In this document: piece after piece, positions 9,054-18,938 of the stretch
Layout: each line of letters begins with the position of its first letter
How positions within the stretch are numbered: the first letter of the stretch is position 1
Assembly (NCBI GenBank): GCA_965279285.1
Contig: OZ257148.1
Coordinates: 186,001 to 250,000, forward strand
Origin: G965279335 sp965279285
GTDB lineage: Bacteria > Pseudomonadota > Gammaproteobacteria > DSM-16500
Reading direction: 5' to 3'
DNA: 64,000 bases
Program-made: the position numbers and the translations under genes
The notes under the pieces: model-generated
The model's input: only the letters and a program-made list of their open reading frames with translations
Database searches by the model: none
What the model was told of the DNA's origin: nothing

Positions 9054-10582
9054 AAATTTCCCGTCATATTCGGCAAGCTAATTTGCAATAAATGGCCTAT
9101 CGTCACGTGCAGCACTTTTAACACTGGCTCTGGATACAGCCCAAGAAAAAAGACACCCACGGCTAACAAAGTATAATTAATCATTTCAATCCAATTCAAA
9201 TCTTGCATTGCTGCAACTTCTGCACTCACCACTGGACCAAAAAATACTCGCTTATACATCCATAAAGTATAGGAGGCAGCAAGAATTAAGGTTAAAGCCG
9301 CAAAAAAAGCCACCCAAAAATGTGCTTGAAACGCACTCATAATCACCATAAATTCACCGACAAAACCGGCTGTTCCCGGCAAGCCCACATTCGACATCGC
9401 AAATAACATAAAAAACGCCGCAAAGATGGGCATTGATTTTGCTAAGCCGCCATAATCTTTAATCAAACGGCTATGATTCGACATACGATCCGCCATAATT
9501 CCCACACCTAAAAACATGGCCCCAGAACCAAAAGCATGCGCAATCATTTGAATCACTGCACCCTCAAGACTCATGTATGCATCTTGCAAAGTATTCATAT
9601 GACGCACAATGTCGTACACCATAAAACAACCTAAAGTCGCAAACCCCATATGCGCAATCGAAGAATAAGCAATCAGCTTTTTCATATCTGATTGCACAAC
9701 AGCCACTAAGCCAATATAAACAATCGCGACTAAAGAAAGAATAATCATAAACCATTGCATTTGATCACATGCTTCCGGCGCTATGGGCATACTAAAACGT
9801 AAAAAACCATAAATACCCAATTTTAACATTAATGCCGCTAACACCACCGACCCACCCGAAGGCGCTTCAGTATGCGCATCAGGCAACCAAGTATGCACTG
9901 GCCACATCGGCACTTTTACCGCAAAAGCTAAAAAGAAAGCAAAAAATAATAAATCCTGCTGCTGCAAACTTAAGTTTAAACTGTAATATTTAAGAATTTC
10001 AAATGTGCCTGATTGCGTATATAAATACAGCAACGCAATTAACATTAAAATAGAGCCTAAAAACGTATACAAAAAGAATTTTATCGATGCATAAGAACGA
10101 TTTGCGCTACCCCACATCCCTATGCTGAGATACATTGGAATTAACATTCCTTCCCAAAACACATAAAACAAAATCGCATCGGTCGCCGCGAAAACACCAA
10201 TCATCATACCTTGCATCGTTAAAAACGCTGCCATATATTGTGCGATTCGCACTTTAATCGCATTACAGCCCGCAATAATAACTAATAAGCCGGTAAAATT
10301 AGTCAAAATAATCATGGCTAATGAAATACCATCAACACCTATTGCATAATGAATCTCATACGCACGAATCCATAAATAATTTTCTTGGAATTGCATCGCA
10401 AAACTATTGGGATCAAAACCAAGATAAAATGGCACACACAATAATAAATTTGCCAAACTAATAATAACCGCAATAATCTGCGCACAACGAGCATTTTTAT
10501 CACCGCCAGTCATCAATACCATGACAGCACCGACCACAGGTAACCAAATTAAAATACTCAGCAAAGGAAGATGCAAAAACAT
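9050..10582 (-). CDS. nuoM: NADH-quinone oxidoreductase subunit M
   Basis: Antiporter-like membrane subunit, 510 aa, normal length, about 14 transmembrane helices. The proton-channel signature is present: FYVFWEGMLIPMYLSIG with the conserved Glu, FAVKVPMWPVHTWLPDAH with the conserved Lys, and KKLIAYSSIAHMGF. It lies three bases after nuoL and overlaps nuoN by four bases. With NuoL and NuoN it pumps protons in the distal part of the membrane arm, driven by ubiquinone reduction. Confidence 0.97.
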   Translation of the reverse strand: MFLHLPLLSILIWLPVVGAVMVLMTGGDKNARCAQIIAVIISLANLLLCVPFYLGFDPNSFAMQFQENYLWIRAYEIHYAIGVDGISLAMIILTNFTGLLVIIAGCNAIKVRIAQYMAAFLTMQGMMIGVFAATDAILFYVFWEGMLIPMYLSIGMWGSANRSYASIKFFLYTFLGSILMLIALLYLYTQSGTFEILKYYSLNLSLQQQDLLFFAFFLAFAVKVPMWPVHTWLPDAHTEAPSGGSVVLAALMLKLGIYGFLRFSMPIAPEACDQMQWFMIILSLVAIVYIGLVAVVQSDMKKLIAYSSIAHMGFATLGCFMVYDIVRHMNTLQDAYMSLEGAVIQMIAHAFGSGAMFLGVGIMADRMSNHSRLIKDYGGLAKSMPIFAAFFMLFAMSNVGLPGTAGFVGEFMVIMSAFQAHFWVAFFAALTLILAASYTLWMYKRVFFGPVVSAEVAAMQDLNWIEMINYTLLAVGVFFLGLYPEPVLKVLHVTIGHLLQISLPNMTGNL

Positions 10583-10585
10583 AAA

Positions 10586-12556
10586 TTAAAATCCTAGCAA
10601 TAGCCAACCAAGAAAACCTACCAACCCTACTACCATCACAAGTGCATAATGATAGAGGTAACCTGTCTGAATACGTCGTGCCGTACGTGAAAACCATTGA
10701 ATCGCCTTACCTGATCCATTCACAAACACGCCGTCAATTAATTTCAAATCAATATAATCATAAAAAAGATGGCCTAAGTAACGACTACCACGGACAAAAA
10801 TGATTTGATTAAAATCATCAAAACCATATTTTTTAACCATCACCCAGTACAAAAATGCAAAACGCTTTTTTAATGCTTCCGCTGTCTGCGGAGAAAATAA
10901 ATTAAAATACCAAGCGACAACTATACCCGCCAAAGCAAGCCATAAAGCCGGCGAATGTGCTGCTTCTAAAGCCATCAAGACGGCACCATGAAAATGCAAA
11001 GCCATCGTCGTTAAAACAGCATGTGCTGGTAAAACAAAAATACTATTGCCTAATAAATGCGGTTGTTTAAATAGCATCGGCCCAATAAATATGCCGCCCG
11101 CTATCATGCTAGGAATAGCTAATAAAATTAATGGAATTAATACCACCCATGGTGATTCTTTAATTGCAGCCTGAGCTTCTAAACTCATACGCGGCTTACC
11201 ATGAAAAGTTAAAAATACCGCTCGAAAAATATAAAGTGGTGTAATAAAAGCACCCGCTAATACACAAAAATAAGCAAAATGTGCGCCTGGCAGCGCTGAT
11301 AAGTGTACTGCTTCAATAATTGCATCCTTAGAATAAAATCCCGAAAATGGCGGTAAAGCAGCGAGTGAAATCGCACCAATAATAAAAGTTAAATAAGTCA
11401 CCGGCAGATAAGTTGCGAGTCCACCCATTTTTCGCATATCTTGTTCATGGTGTAAGCTAATAATTACAGAACCTGCCGCCAAAAAGAGTAGCGCTTTAAA
11501 AAACGCATGCGTCAATAAATGAAAAATAGCCGCATCATACGCTGACGCACCTAAGGCCACCGTCATATAACCTAATTGCGACAAAGTCGAATACGCAATA
11601 ACACGTTTAATATCATGATGAAATACCGCCAAAATTCCCATGAAAAAACAGGTCGTTGCACCAACGACCAAAATTAAACTTAAAGTGACGGGAGAGTATT
11701 CAAATAAAGGCGACATCCGCGCGACCATATAAATACCCGCCGTCACCATGGTAGCTGCATGGATCAATGCAGAAATAGGCGTCGGACCTTCCATTGATTC
11801 GGGCAACCACACATGCAAAGGCACTTGTGCTGACTTGCCCATTGCGCCAATAAATAATAAAACACAAATAACAGAAATCACCGATACTGTCATATGTGGA
11901 AATAATTGCATGGTCTTAGGCAAAACATCGGGAATGTGTGCGAATACAGACTGATAATTTAAATCACCAAAATACATTAACACACCCGCAATCGCTAAAA
12001 TAAAAGCAAAATCCCCCACTCGATTTACTAAAAATGCTTTTAAACTACCAAAAACCGCGGGTTCACGATTAAACCAAAAACCAATTAATAAATACGAAAC
12101 TAATCCAACCCCTTCCCAACCAAAAAATAATAACGCAAAATTATTAGCTAAGACTAAAACCAGCATCGAAAAAGTAAATAAAGAAACATAACTAAAAAAA
12201 CGATGATACCCTGGATCATCTCGCATATAACCAATGGTATAGATATGCACCATCAGCGACACAAAAGTCACCACAAAAATCATTAAGGCACTCAAGCGAT
12301 CAACTAATAAAGAAACATCGATATGAAATAATCCTGATGTAAGCCATCGATACAACACACCCTCGACGGTGGGTTGATTCCACAAAACAATTTCAGCAAA
12401 AATATAACTCGCGAGTAAAAAAGCAATACCCACTAGAGTAATCGCAACCCAGTGCGTTGCACGACGACCGATTTGTTTACCCAATAAGCCGGTAATTAAT
12501 GATCCAACTAAGGGTAACAAAATGATAGCAAGTGCAATCGATAGCAAATGATTCAC
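10586..12556 (-). CDS. nuoL: NADH-quinone oxidoreductase subunit L
   Basis: Largest membrane subunit of complex I, 656 aa. It has the antiporter-like core (LLFFGWEGVGLVSYLLIGFW; KSAQVPLHVWLPESMEGPTP; IKRVIAYSTLSQLGYM) and a C-terminal extension expected to form the long lateral helix along the membrane arm. The terminal transmembrane segment (LVMVVGLVGFLGWLLLGF) is intact. It lies three bases after nuoK and three before nuoM, so the distal membrane-arm genes are tightly packed. Confidence 0.97.
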   Translation of the reverse strand: MNHLLSIALAIILLPLVGSLITGLLGKQIGRRATHWVAITLVGIAFLLASYIFAEIVLWNQPTVEGVLYRWLTSGLFHIDVSLLVDRLSALMIFVVTFVSLMVHIYTIGYMRDDPGYHRFFSYVSLFTFSMLVLVLANNFALLFFGWEGVGLVSYLLIGFWFNREPAVFGSLKAFLVNRVGDFAFILAIAGVLMYFGDLNYQSVFAHIPDVLPKTMQLFPHMTVSVISVICVLLFIGAMGKSAQVPLHVWLPESMEGPTPISALIHAATMVTAGIYMVARMSPLFEYSPVTLSLILVVGATTCFFMGILAVFHHDIKRVIAYSTLSQLGYMTVALGASAYDAAIFHLLTHAFFKALLFLAAGSVIISLHHEQDMRKMGGLATYLPVTYLTFIIGAISLAALPPFSGFYSKDAIIEAVHLSALPGAHFAYFCVLAGAFITPLYIFRAVFLTFHGKPRMSLEAQAAIKESPWVVLIPLILLAIPSMIAGGIFIGPMLFKQPHLLGNSIFVLPAHAVLTTMALHFHGAVLMALEAAHSPALWLALAGIVVAWYFNLFSPQTAEALKKRFAFLYWVMVKKYGFDDFNQIIFVRGSRYLGHLFYDYIDLKLIDGVFVNGSGKAIQWFSRTARRIQTGYLYHYALVMVVGLVGFLGWLLLGF

Positions 12557-12559
12557 GGT

Positions 12560-12865
12560 TTATCCTTTTAATATGTCGAGTTCAGCCACAGCAATCGTTT
12601 TTTTCTGCCGGAATAATAACACCATGATTGCTAAACCAATGGCAGCCTCAGCAGCAGCGACGGTTAAAATAAAAAAAACAAAAATCTGGCCAACGGTGTT
12701 ATCGCGAAAATAAGAAAAAGCGATAAAATTAGTATTGACTGATAACAGCATTAATTCTATCGACATCAGCAAAGTAATAATATTTTTACGATTTAAAATA
12801 ATACCTGCCATGCCGAGCACAAATAAAATCGCCGAAAAAATGAGAAATTCTGCTAAAGAAACCAT
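12560..12865 (-). CDS. nuoK: NADH-quinone oxidoreductase subunit K
   Basis: Small membrane subunit of complex I with three transmembrane helices; carries two conserved membrane Glu residues (LMSIELMLLSVN and AAAEAAIGLAIMV). I place the start at ATG 12863-12865 (MVSLAEFLIF), giving 101 aa, the usual size. A longer reading would run about 80 bases into nuoJ and is unlikely. The start lies one base after the nuoJ stop; the nuoL start follows three bases after its own stop. Confidence 0.95.
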   Translation of the reverse strand: MVSLAEFLIFSAILFVLGMAGIILNRKNIITLLMSIELMLLSVNTNFIAFSYFRDNTVGQIFVFFILTVAAAEAAIGLAIMVLLFRQKKTIAVAELDILKG

Positions 12866-12866
12866 A

Positions 12867-13499
12867 TTATTCCGCTGCTCCTGATGAATGAGTGGATTTT
12901 TCGGAAGGCAGATCAAGCAACCGTAAACGATCTCGTGGGTTAACATTAATTTGTTGACTTACATTTTGACTACGACGTTGCTTGGGCGCTCGATGAGTTA
13001 AGCTAATAGCAGCAACAATAGCCGTCAACAACAGTACGCCAGCAATTTCAAATGGATAAACATAATCGGTATACAACACCAAGCCCAACTCAACAATATT
13101 ATTGTATGTCGTTGGCTTTATCCCCGGAGATGGCATTTGCAACAAACCAAAATGTTCAGGGCCCACAGCAATCACACTAATCGTTAACAATAGCGCAACT
13201 AAAATAATGCCGAATGGTAAGTAACGAACAAACCCCTCGCGAATACTATCTAAATGAATACTCAACATCATGACAACAAATAAAAATAACGTCATCACGG
13301 CACCAACATAAACTAAAACTAAAATCAGCGCTAAAAATTCAGCATGCAATATCATCCAAATGCCCGCTGTAGCAAAAAAGGTTAAAATCAAAAACAATAC
13401 ACTACGCACGGGATTATTCGTTAAAACTACCATGGTCGCAGCAAACACAGCAACACTAGCAAAGGCATAAAAGATTAAGTGTAAAAAAGTCATTGCCAT
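12867..13499 (-). CDS. nuoJ: NADH-quinone oxidoreductase subunit J
   Basis: Membrane subunit of complex I, 210 aa, five predicted transmembrane helices. The conserved pi-bulge helix region (LVYVGAVMTLFLFVVMML) is clearly present. The C-terminus (about residues 170-210) is a polar, basic tail without membrane segments, as in many proteobacterial NuoJ proteins. It is two bases after nuoI and one base before nuoK. Confidence 0.95.
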   Translation of the reverse strand: MAMTFLHLIFYAFASVAVFAATMVVLTNNPVRSVLFLILTFFATAGIWMILHAEFLALILVLVYVGAVMTLFLFVVMMLSIHLDSIREGFVRYLPFGIILVALLLTISVIAVGPEHFGLLQMPSPGIKPTTYNNIVELGLVLYTDYVYPFEIAGVLLLTAIVAAISLTHRAPKQRRSQNVSQQINVNPRDRLRLLDLPSEKSTHSSGAAE

Positions 13500-13501
13500 G
13501 A

Positions 13502-13990
13502 TTATCGGTACCTCGCGTCAGCAGCACGATCGGCAGCAATTTCTGCTTCGTATTTATCACCGATAGCCAATAATTTTTCTTTGGTTAAAATGTTTTCCCC
13601 ACGATCTTCAAAGTGATAATCGTGTTGGCGAGTTAAAACGATCGCATCAACAGGGCAAGCTTCTTCACAAAGTCCGCAATAAATACATTTAAATAAATCA
13701 ATTTCATATAAGGTTGTGCGTCGAGAACCATCATCGCGCGGCTCAGCCTCAATGTTAATGGCTAATGCTGGGCAAACTGCTTCACATAATTTACAAGCAA
13801 TACAACGTTCTTCCCCATTGGGATAACGGCGCTGAGCATGAATGCCACGAAAACGCGGTGACATCGGTGTTTTTTCTTCGGGATACTGAATAGTCACTTT
13901 CGGCGCAAAGAAATAGCGGCCCGTTAGCTTTAGACCTGCCAATAAGTCCCAGAGAGAAAAGCTTTTAATTAACTGTAATAATCGCTGCAT
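13502..13990 (-). CDS. nuoI: NADH-quinone oxidoreductase subunit I (two 4Fe-4S clusters)
   Basis: Ferredoxin-like subunit, 162 aa, carrying clusters N6a and N6b that pass electrons from NuoG towards NuoB. Two complete motifs are visible: CIACKLCEAVCP and CIYCGLCEEACP. The N-terminal amphipathic helix anchors it to NuoH. It lies two bases upstream of nuoJ. About 118 bp separate it from nuoH, most of it filled by a hairpin repeat, an unusual break in an otherwise tightly packed operon. Confidence 0.97.
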   Translation of the reverse strand: MQRLLQLIKSFSLWDLLAGLKLTGRYFFAPKVTIQYPEEKTPMSPRFRGIHAQRRYPNGEERCIACKLCEAVCPALAINIEAEPRDDGSRRTTLYEIDLFKCIYCGLCEEACPVDAIVLTRQHDYHFEDRGENILTKEKLLAIGDKYEAEIAADRAADARYR

Positions 13991-14017
13991 TTATCAGTTC
14001 CCAATTTAAACAAACTA

Positions 14018-14112
14018 GTAACTATTCAGTAGCACGCCTGGATCCCGCGGACAAGCCGCGGGACGTTGGCGGTGGTTGCTAAACCGCGGGATCCATGCTG
14101 CTGAATAACTAC
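14018..14112. repeat. Hairpin repeat element (95 bp) between nuoH and nuoI
   Basis: The ends are inverted repeats: GTAACTATTCAGTAGCA at left and its near complement TGCTGCTGAATAACTAC at right. Inside, GGATCCCGCGG pairs with CCGCGGGATCC, and a third CCGCGGG copy lies between them. The right end overlaps the nuoH stop codon (TAG on the minus strand, 14109-14111). Its termini match those of the elements at 18777, 36722 and 47010, while the interior differs. Lying inside the nuo transcript, it should fold into a strong RNA hairpin. Confidence 0.8.
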
Positions 14113-15131
14113 ACAAACCATGGCTTAACATGAAACTGTACCGCCAAAGCAATAATTACGATCCAGACGATGGTCACTGGAATCAAAATTTTCCAACCTA
14201 ACCGCATAATTTGATCATATCGATAACGCGGAAATGTTGCTCTAAACCATAAATAACAAAATACAAAAAAACTTAATTTCATCAAAAACCAAAAAAATCC
14301 TGGTATCCACGCTGTTGCTGCATCAAGATAAGCAATACCTTGAAATGGTGATAACCAACCACCCATAAACATAATCGTTGCCAATGCTGAAATTAAAATC
14401 ATGTTTGCATATTCAGCTAGAAAAAATAATGCAAATGCCGCACCCGAATATTCCACATGAAAACCAGCAACAATTTCTGACTCGCCTTCAGCAACATCAA
14501 AAGGCGCACGATTTGTTTCCGCAACACCTGAGATCCAATAAACAATAAATAAGGGGAATAAAGGCAACCAATACCAATGCAACATATTGCCCTGCTGCGC
14601 ATTAACAATAGCCGTTAAATTTAAGGAATTAGCCGCCATCATCACACCGATTAACGCAAAACCCATCGCAATTTCATATGAAATAGATTGTGCTGCTGCA
14701 CGTAATGCACCAAACATCGCATACTTAGAATTAGATGCCCAACCTGCAATTAAAACACCGTACACGCCAAGAGAAGACAAAGAAAGCACATACAATACAC
14801 CGGCATTAATATCTGCTAATACAGCTATTTGATTAAATGGAATAACAGCCCACGCAGCTAATGACGTTCCTAAACTCACTAAAGGTGCAATAATAAATAA
14901 AAATCGATTTGCTTCCGTCGGCAAAATAATTTCTTTATTTAATAATTTCACTACATCTGCAATCGGTTGTAACAAACCAAAGGGGCCAACACGATTTGGG
15001 CCAATCCGGCATTGCATATAACTAATCACCTTGCGTTCAAAAAACGTCAGATAGGCAACCGAAACCAACAACACTAAAATAATGCCGATGATTTTTGCTA
15101 TAATTGCCACGACTAAAATGATTTCATCCAT
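14109..15131 (-). CDS. nuoH: NADH-quinone oxidoreductase subunit H
   Basis: Membrane subunit, 340 aa, eight transmembrane helices, forming much of the quinone-binding chamber at the junction of the two arms. Typical segments include ERKVISYMQCRIGPNRVGP near the N-terminus, ETNRAPFDVAEGESEIVAG on the conserved acidic loop, and RATFPRYRYDQIMRLGWK near the C-terminus. The stop codon lies within the terminus of a hairpin repeat, so the last residue or two may have been set by insertion of that element. It is four bases after nuoG. Confidence 0.97.
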   Translation of the reverse strand: MDEIILVVAIIAKIIGIILVLLVSVAYLTFFERKVISYMQCRIGPNRVGPFGLLQPIADVVKLLNKEIILPTEANRFLFIIAPLVSLGTSLAAWAVIPFNQIAVLADINAGVLYVLSLSSLGVYGVLIAGWASNSKYAMFGALRAAAQSISYEIAMGFALIGVMMAANSLNLTAIVNAQQGNMLHWYWLPLFPLFIVYWISGVAETNRAPFDVAEGESEIVAGFHVEYSGAAFALFFLAEYANMILISALATIMFMGGWLSPFQGIAYLDAATAWIPGFFWFLMKLSFFVFCYLWFRATFPRYRYDQIMRLGWKILIPVTIVWIVIIALAVQFHVKPWFV

Positions 15132-15135
15132 GGTT

Positions 15136-17466
15136 TTATACCGTTTCTACTTTCACAATCTGAATAGAACCAAACAACGCGCTTAAACCGCTTGTTGCTG
15201 ATAACCCATGAGCAATCAACGCTCCACGCAAAGGTACCCGCTCATCACAATACAGTGGTAATCGCACACGATGAGTGGCTTGTATCACGTCAACTAATTG
15301 TCCTTCTGTACACATTAATTTTTTTGCTGTCTCTGGATGAACGCGAACAGCGGCGGACTCACCTTCAATAATAAATTGCGTTGCTTGTAATGCTTCTGCG
15401 CGTCGAACCAGAGGATCGCCAGAATACAGTGGAAATTCTGCAATTCGCATTAAACTCAGCGCATCTTGTGTCGTCTTTGCAAATTTTCTAAAGAGTGACG
15501 GTTCATCACCTGTAAGCATCGTCAACTGTTTAGCTTCTTTTGTAATCTCCTCAGCAGACTGATACTCAAATTCAGCCAACTGCAACCAATTCGCTAGCAC
15601 GCGCAATACTTTCCATGCTGGACGCGACTCACCGAACGCTGTCGCAACACCCGTAAATGCTTGCCATTCACCTGCTGCATTAATAAAACTTCCTGCTGTT
15701 TCTGTATGCGGCGCCACCGGAAAAATCACTTGTGCACACTGCTCCAATATTGGATTATTAAATACAGATAAAGCAATCACACATTCGGCTGATTGTAAGG
15801 CAGCAACAGCTGCGACTGGATTAGCGCAATCAAGATCAGGCTCAACATTTAATAAAATATAGGCTTTTAATTTTGCCTCTAACATAGATTGTGCATTCAA
15901 TCCTTTTGCTTTCGGCACTGCACCTGCTAACCATGCACCAGCTGCATTGGAACCTTCCGTCATAAAAATAATTTTTGTTGCTGGAAGTTGATGCGCAATC
16001 AACCGCACTAAATGACGTATCATTCTTGCTTGAGGATGATTAAATGCTAAGGCACCCACAACAATTTTAATATTTTTCTTTGTGCTTAGCTGTTTTGCAA
16101 TAGACATTGCCGAAGGATTTATTTCGACATCAACTAGAGTTTCATCTTTTACACCTAATGCCTTAGCAATTTGAGCTAAGGTAAGTGAAAATTCATCTGG
16201 CGCAACAATTATTTTTTCTGTGACAGAAAAATGAAAATCATAATCTAACATATTGACAGCAAATGCTGTTGCACCGGCTAACACTGCTTTACGTACCCGC
16301 ACTGCAGCAATGGGCTGTTCTTTTTGAATATGCGATCCGACTAATAAAATAGCATCCGCATCATCCAGCTCTGCATAAGTTGCCGTGGATGTCGGACAAA
16401 TATCTTGATCACTCAAGTCTACTTGACGTAAACGATGATCGATATGATGACTACCTATCATGCGCATTAATTTTTGCAATAAATAAAACTCTTCTGTCGT
16501 TGAGCTAGGAGAAGCGAGAGCACCCAACTGTTCTACACCCTGCGCACTCAAGGTTTTTTGTAACTGACCCACCGCAAAATTTAATGCGGTCTCCCAGTCT
16601 GTTGCTTGTAATTTTCCCGCCACACGAATTAATGGCTGAGTTAATCGGTCAGCATGATATAAACCTTGATAACTAAATCGATCACGATCAGAAAGCCAAG
16701 CAAAATTAATCGCATTATTTTCTCGTGGTACCACACGCATAACCGTGCCATTACGCGTATGCACATTAATATTAGATCCTAAGCAATCATGCGCAGCAAT
16801 CGAAGGACGTTGCTCTAATTCCCATGCTCGTGCAGTAAAACGAAAAGGTTTTGATGTCAATGCACCAACAGGACAAAGATCAATAATATTACCGGATATC
16901 TCAGAATATAAAGGTTGATTATTGGCTACTTCAATTCTATCGCCTTCACCACGATTAACCACACCCAGTTCTTTTAATCCTGCCACTTCATCACCAAAAC
17001 GAACACAGCGCGTACAAAGAATACAACGCGTCATATCTGTTGCAACAAGCGGACCTAAGTCTTGATCTTTAACACTGCGCTTACCTTCTAAATAAGCAGA
17101 ACGTGACGAACCATAGCCCATGCTTAAATCTTGCAGTTCACACTCACCGCCTTGATCGCAGATAGGACAATCCAGCGGGTGATTAATTAATAAAAATTCC
17201 ATCACCGCTTTTTGAGCAGCCATTGCTTTTGTTGAACGCGTAAAAACTTTCATTCCAGGCATCACGGGAGTGGCACAAGCAGGCATGGGTTTTGGCGCTT
17301 TTTCTACTTCAACTAAACACATACGACAATTAGCTGCGATCGATAAATGCTTATGATAACAAAAGCGCGGAATATAAATTCCTGCCTCATCAGCAACTTG
17401 AATGACCATGGCATTCGGTTTTGCTTGGCATTTTTTGCCGTCTATTTCAATTTCAATGTCAGACAT
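15136..17466 (-). CDS. nuoG: NADH-quinone oxidoreductase subunit G
   Basis: Large peripheral-arm subunit, 776 aa. The N-terminus is a 2Fe-2S ferredoxin domain (CYHKHLSIAANCRMCLVE, CATPV), then a His/Cys-ligated cluster region (HPLDCPICDQGGECELQD) and a 4Fe-4S motif (CILCTRCVRFGDE). The rest is a molybdopterin-oxidoreductase-like domain that lost its cofactor in complex I, ending in a small beta-barrel-like part. It carries electrons from NuoE/F to NuoI. Its start directly abuts the nuoF stop. Confidence 0.96.
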   Translation of the reverse strand: MSDIEIEIDGKKCQAKPNAMVIQVADEAGIYIPRFCYHKHLSIAANCRMCLVEVEKAPKPMPACATPVMPGMKVFTRSTKAMAAQKAVMEFLLINHPLDCPICDQGGECELQDLSMGYGSSRSAYLEGKRSVKDQDLGPLVATDMTRCILCTRCVRFGDEVAGLKELGVVNRGEGDRIEVANNQPLYSEISGNIIDLCPVGALTSKPFRFTARAWELEQRPSIAAHDCLGSNINVHTRNGTVMRVVPRENNAINFAWLSDRDRFSYQGLYHADRLTQPLIRVAGKLQATDWETALNFAVGQLQKTLSAQGVEQLGALASPSSTTEEFYLLQKLMRMIGSHHIDHRLRQVDLSDQDICPTSTATYAELDDADAILLVGSHIQKEQPIAAVRVRKAVLAGATAFAVNMLDYDFHFSVTEKIIVAPDEFSLTLAQIAKALGVKDETLVDVEINPSAMSIAKQLSTKKNIKIVVGALAFNHPQARMIRHLVRLIAHQLPATKIIFMTEGSNAAGAWLAGAVPKAKGLNAQSMLEAKLKAYILLNVEPDLDCANPVAAVAALQSAECVIALSVFNNPILEQCAQVIFPVAPHTETAGSFINAAGEWQAFTGVATAFGESRPAWKVLRVLANWLQLAEFEYQSAEEITKEAKQLTMLTGDEPSLFRKFAKTTQDALSLMRIAEFPLYSGDPLVRRAEALQATQFIIEGESAAVRVHPETAKKLMCTEGQLVDVIQATHRVRLPLYCDERVPLRGALIAHGLSATSGLSALFGSIQIVKVETV

Positions 17467-18738
17467 CTAATACCCCATGCACTTACCATGTTTTACATGG
17501 TAAACAAATTCGTCATAAAAATGTTTTAACATTCCGCCCACCGGCCATGCTGCTGCTTCACCAAATGCACAAATGGTTCGTCCTTCAATATTTTTTGCGG
17601 TACGACGTAAATTTTCAATATCTTCTAATGTGCCTTCACCATGCTCAATGCGATGCACTAAACGATATAACCAACCTGTTCCTTCACGACAAGGTGTGCA
17701 TTGTCCACAGGATTCATGCATATAAAATTTAGCAATGCGTAATAACATTTTCACCATGCACACTGTTTCATCCATCACGATGACAGCACCTGACCCTAAA
17801 CCTGAGCCCGCTTTTTGAATTGAATCAAAATCCATATCTAAAGACATCATGACATCCGCTGGTAATATAGGCATAGATGAACCACCTGGAATAACCGCCT
17901 TTAATTGATGCCCATGACGCACACCACCCGCCATCGCTAATAAATCTTTAAACGGTGTGCCTAATGGAACTTCAAAATTACCCGGATTATTGACATGACC
18001 TGAAACACTAAAAATTTTACAACCACCATTATTTGGCTTGCCCAATTTTAAAAACCATTCAGCGCCATGTTGTAAAATCACTGGCACTGAAGCAAATGTT
18101 TCCACATTATTAATTGTTGTCGGTTTGCCATATAAACCACGTACTGCTGGAAAAGGTGGTTTAAACCGTGGATAACCACGCTTGCCCTCTAAGGACTCCA
18201 TCATTGCGGTTTCTTCGCCGCAAATATAAGCGCCTGCACCTAAGTGTGTATATAAATCAAAGTCAAAACCTGAACCTAAAATATTTTTTCCTAATAATCC
18301 TGCTGCATATGCTTCTCTTAATGCAGCTTCAACTCGCTCAAACGGCTCACCACAAAACTCGCCGCGCAAATAACAATAAGCAACACTGGCACCCATAGAA
18401 TAAGCAGCGATAGTAATCCCTTCGATTAATTGATGCGGATTAAAACGTAAAATATCGCGATCTTTACAAGTTCCCGGCTCGCTTTCGTCAGCATTACACA
18501 ATACATATTTTTGTCCGGGCACATCACGACGAATAAAACTCCACTTTAAACCCGCTGGAAAACCAGCACCACCTCGACCACGCAATGCAGATAATTTTAA
18601 TGCTTCAATAATTTGTTCAGGCGGTGTTTTTTCACGTAATATTTTTTTCCATTGCTCATAACCACCGACACTCTCGTAAGTGGTCATGGTCCATGGCTGA
18701 TCTAAATGTAATGTGCGATAACAAACTTCATTCGCCAC
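17467..18738 (-). CDS. nuoF: NADH-quinone oxidoreductase subunit F (NADH- and FMN-binding)
   Basis: NADH dehydrogenase flavoprotein, 423 aa, normal length. The glycine-rich NADH/FMN motif GRGGAGFPAGLKW is near residue 55, the FMN-side segment GAGAYICGEETAMMESLEG is in the middle, and the N3 cluster motif ESCGQCTPCREG is near residue 340. It oxidises NADH and passes electrons to FMN and the Fe-S chain. It adjoins nuoG but is separated from nuoE by 200 bp holding a 152-bp hairpin repeat. Confidence 0.97.
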   Translation of the reverse strand: MANEVCYRTLHLDQPWTMTTYESVGGYEQWKKILREKTPPEQIIEALKLSALRGRGGAGFPAGLKWSFIRRDVPGQKYVLCNADESEPGTCKDRDILRFNPHQLIEGITIAAYSMGASVAYCYLRGEFCGEPFERVEAALREAYAAGLLGKNILGSGFDFDLYTHLGAGAYICGEETAMMESLEGKRGYPRFKPPFPAVRGLYGKPTTINNVETFASVPVILQHGAEWFLKLGKPNNGGCKIFSVSGHVNNPGNFEVPLGTPFKDLLAMAGGVRHGHQLKAVIPGGSSMPILPADVMMSLDMDFDSIQKAGSGLGSGAVIVMDETVCMVKMLLRIAKFYMHESCGQCTPCREGTGWLYRLVHRIEHGEGTLEDIENLRRTAKNIEGRTICAFGEAAAWPVGGMLKHFYDEFVYHVKHGKCMGY

Positions 18739-18776
18739 AAAAATTACTCCAACTTATCAATTTAAGTTTTAACGTT

Positions 18777-18928
18777 GTAACTATTTAGCGACAAGAGCGC
18801 TTGTGAGCATAGCACTTAAAATACCGCTCCAAGCGAAACATCCCTGTTTTAGGCTTGCCATCCATGGCAAGCAAGTCGCTTTATTTTAAGTGCTATGCTC
18901 ACAAGCGCTCTTGTCGCTAAATAGCTAC
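18777..18928. repeat. 152-bp hairpin repeat between nuoF and nuoE (copy 1)
   Basis: The left arm (18777-18810) and right arm (18895-18928) are complementary at 33 of 34 positions, starting GTAACTATTTAGCGAC. They enclose an 84-bp core (18811-18894) that is identical, base for base, to the core at 47044-47127. The core itself begins AGCACTTAAAATA and ends TATTTTAAGTGCT, so it extends the stem. The arms differ markedly from those of the second copy but keep pairing, implying selection for a folded structure. Transcribed within the nuo operon, it may affect expression of genes after nuoE. Confidence 0.88.
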
Positions 18929-18938
18929 TTAACATCTA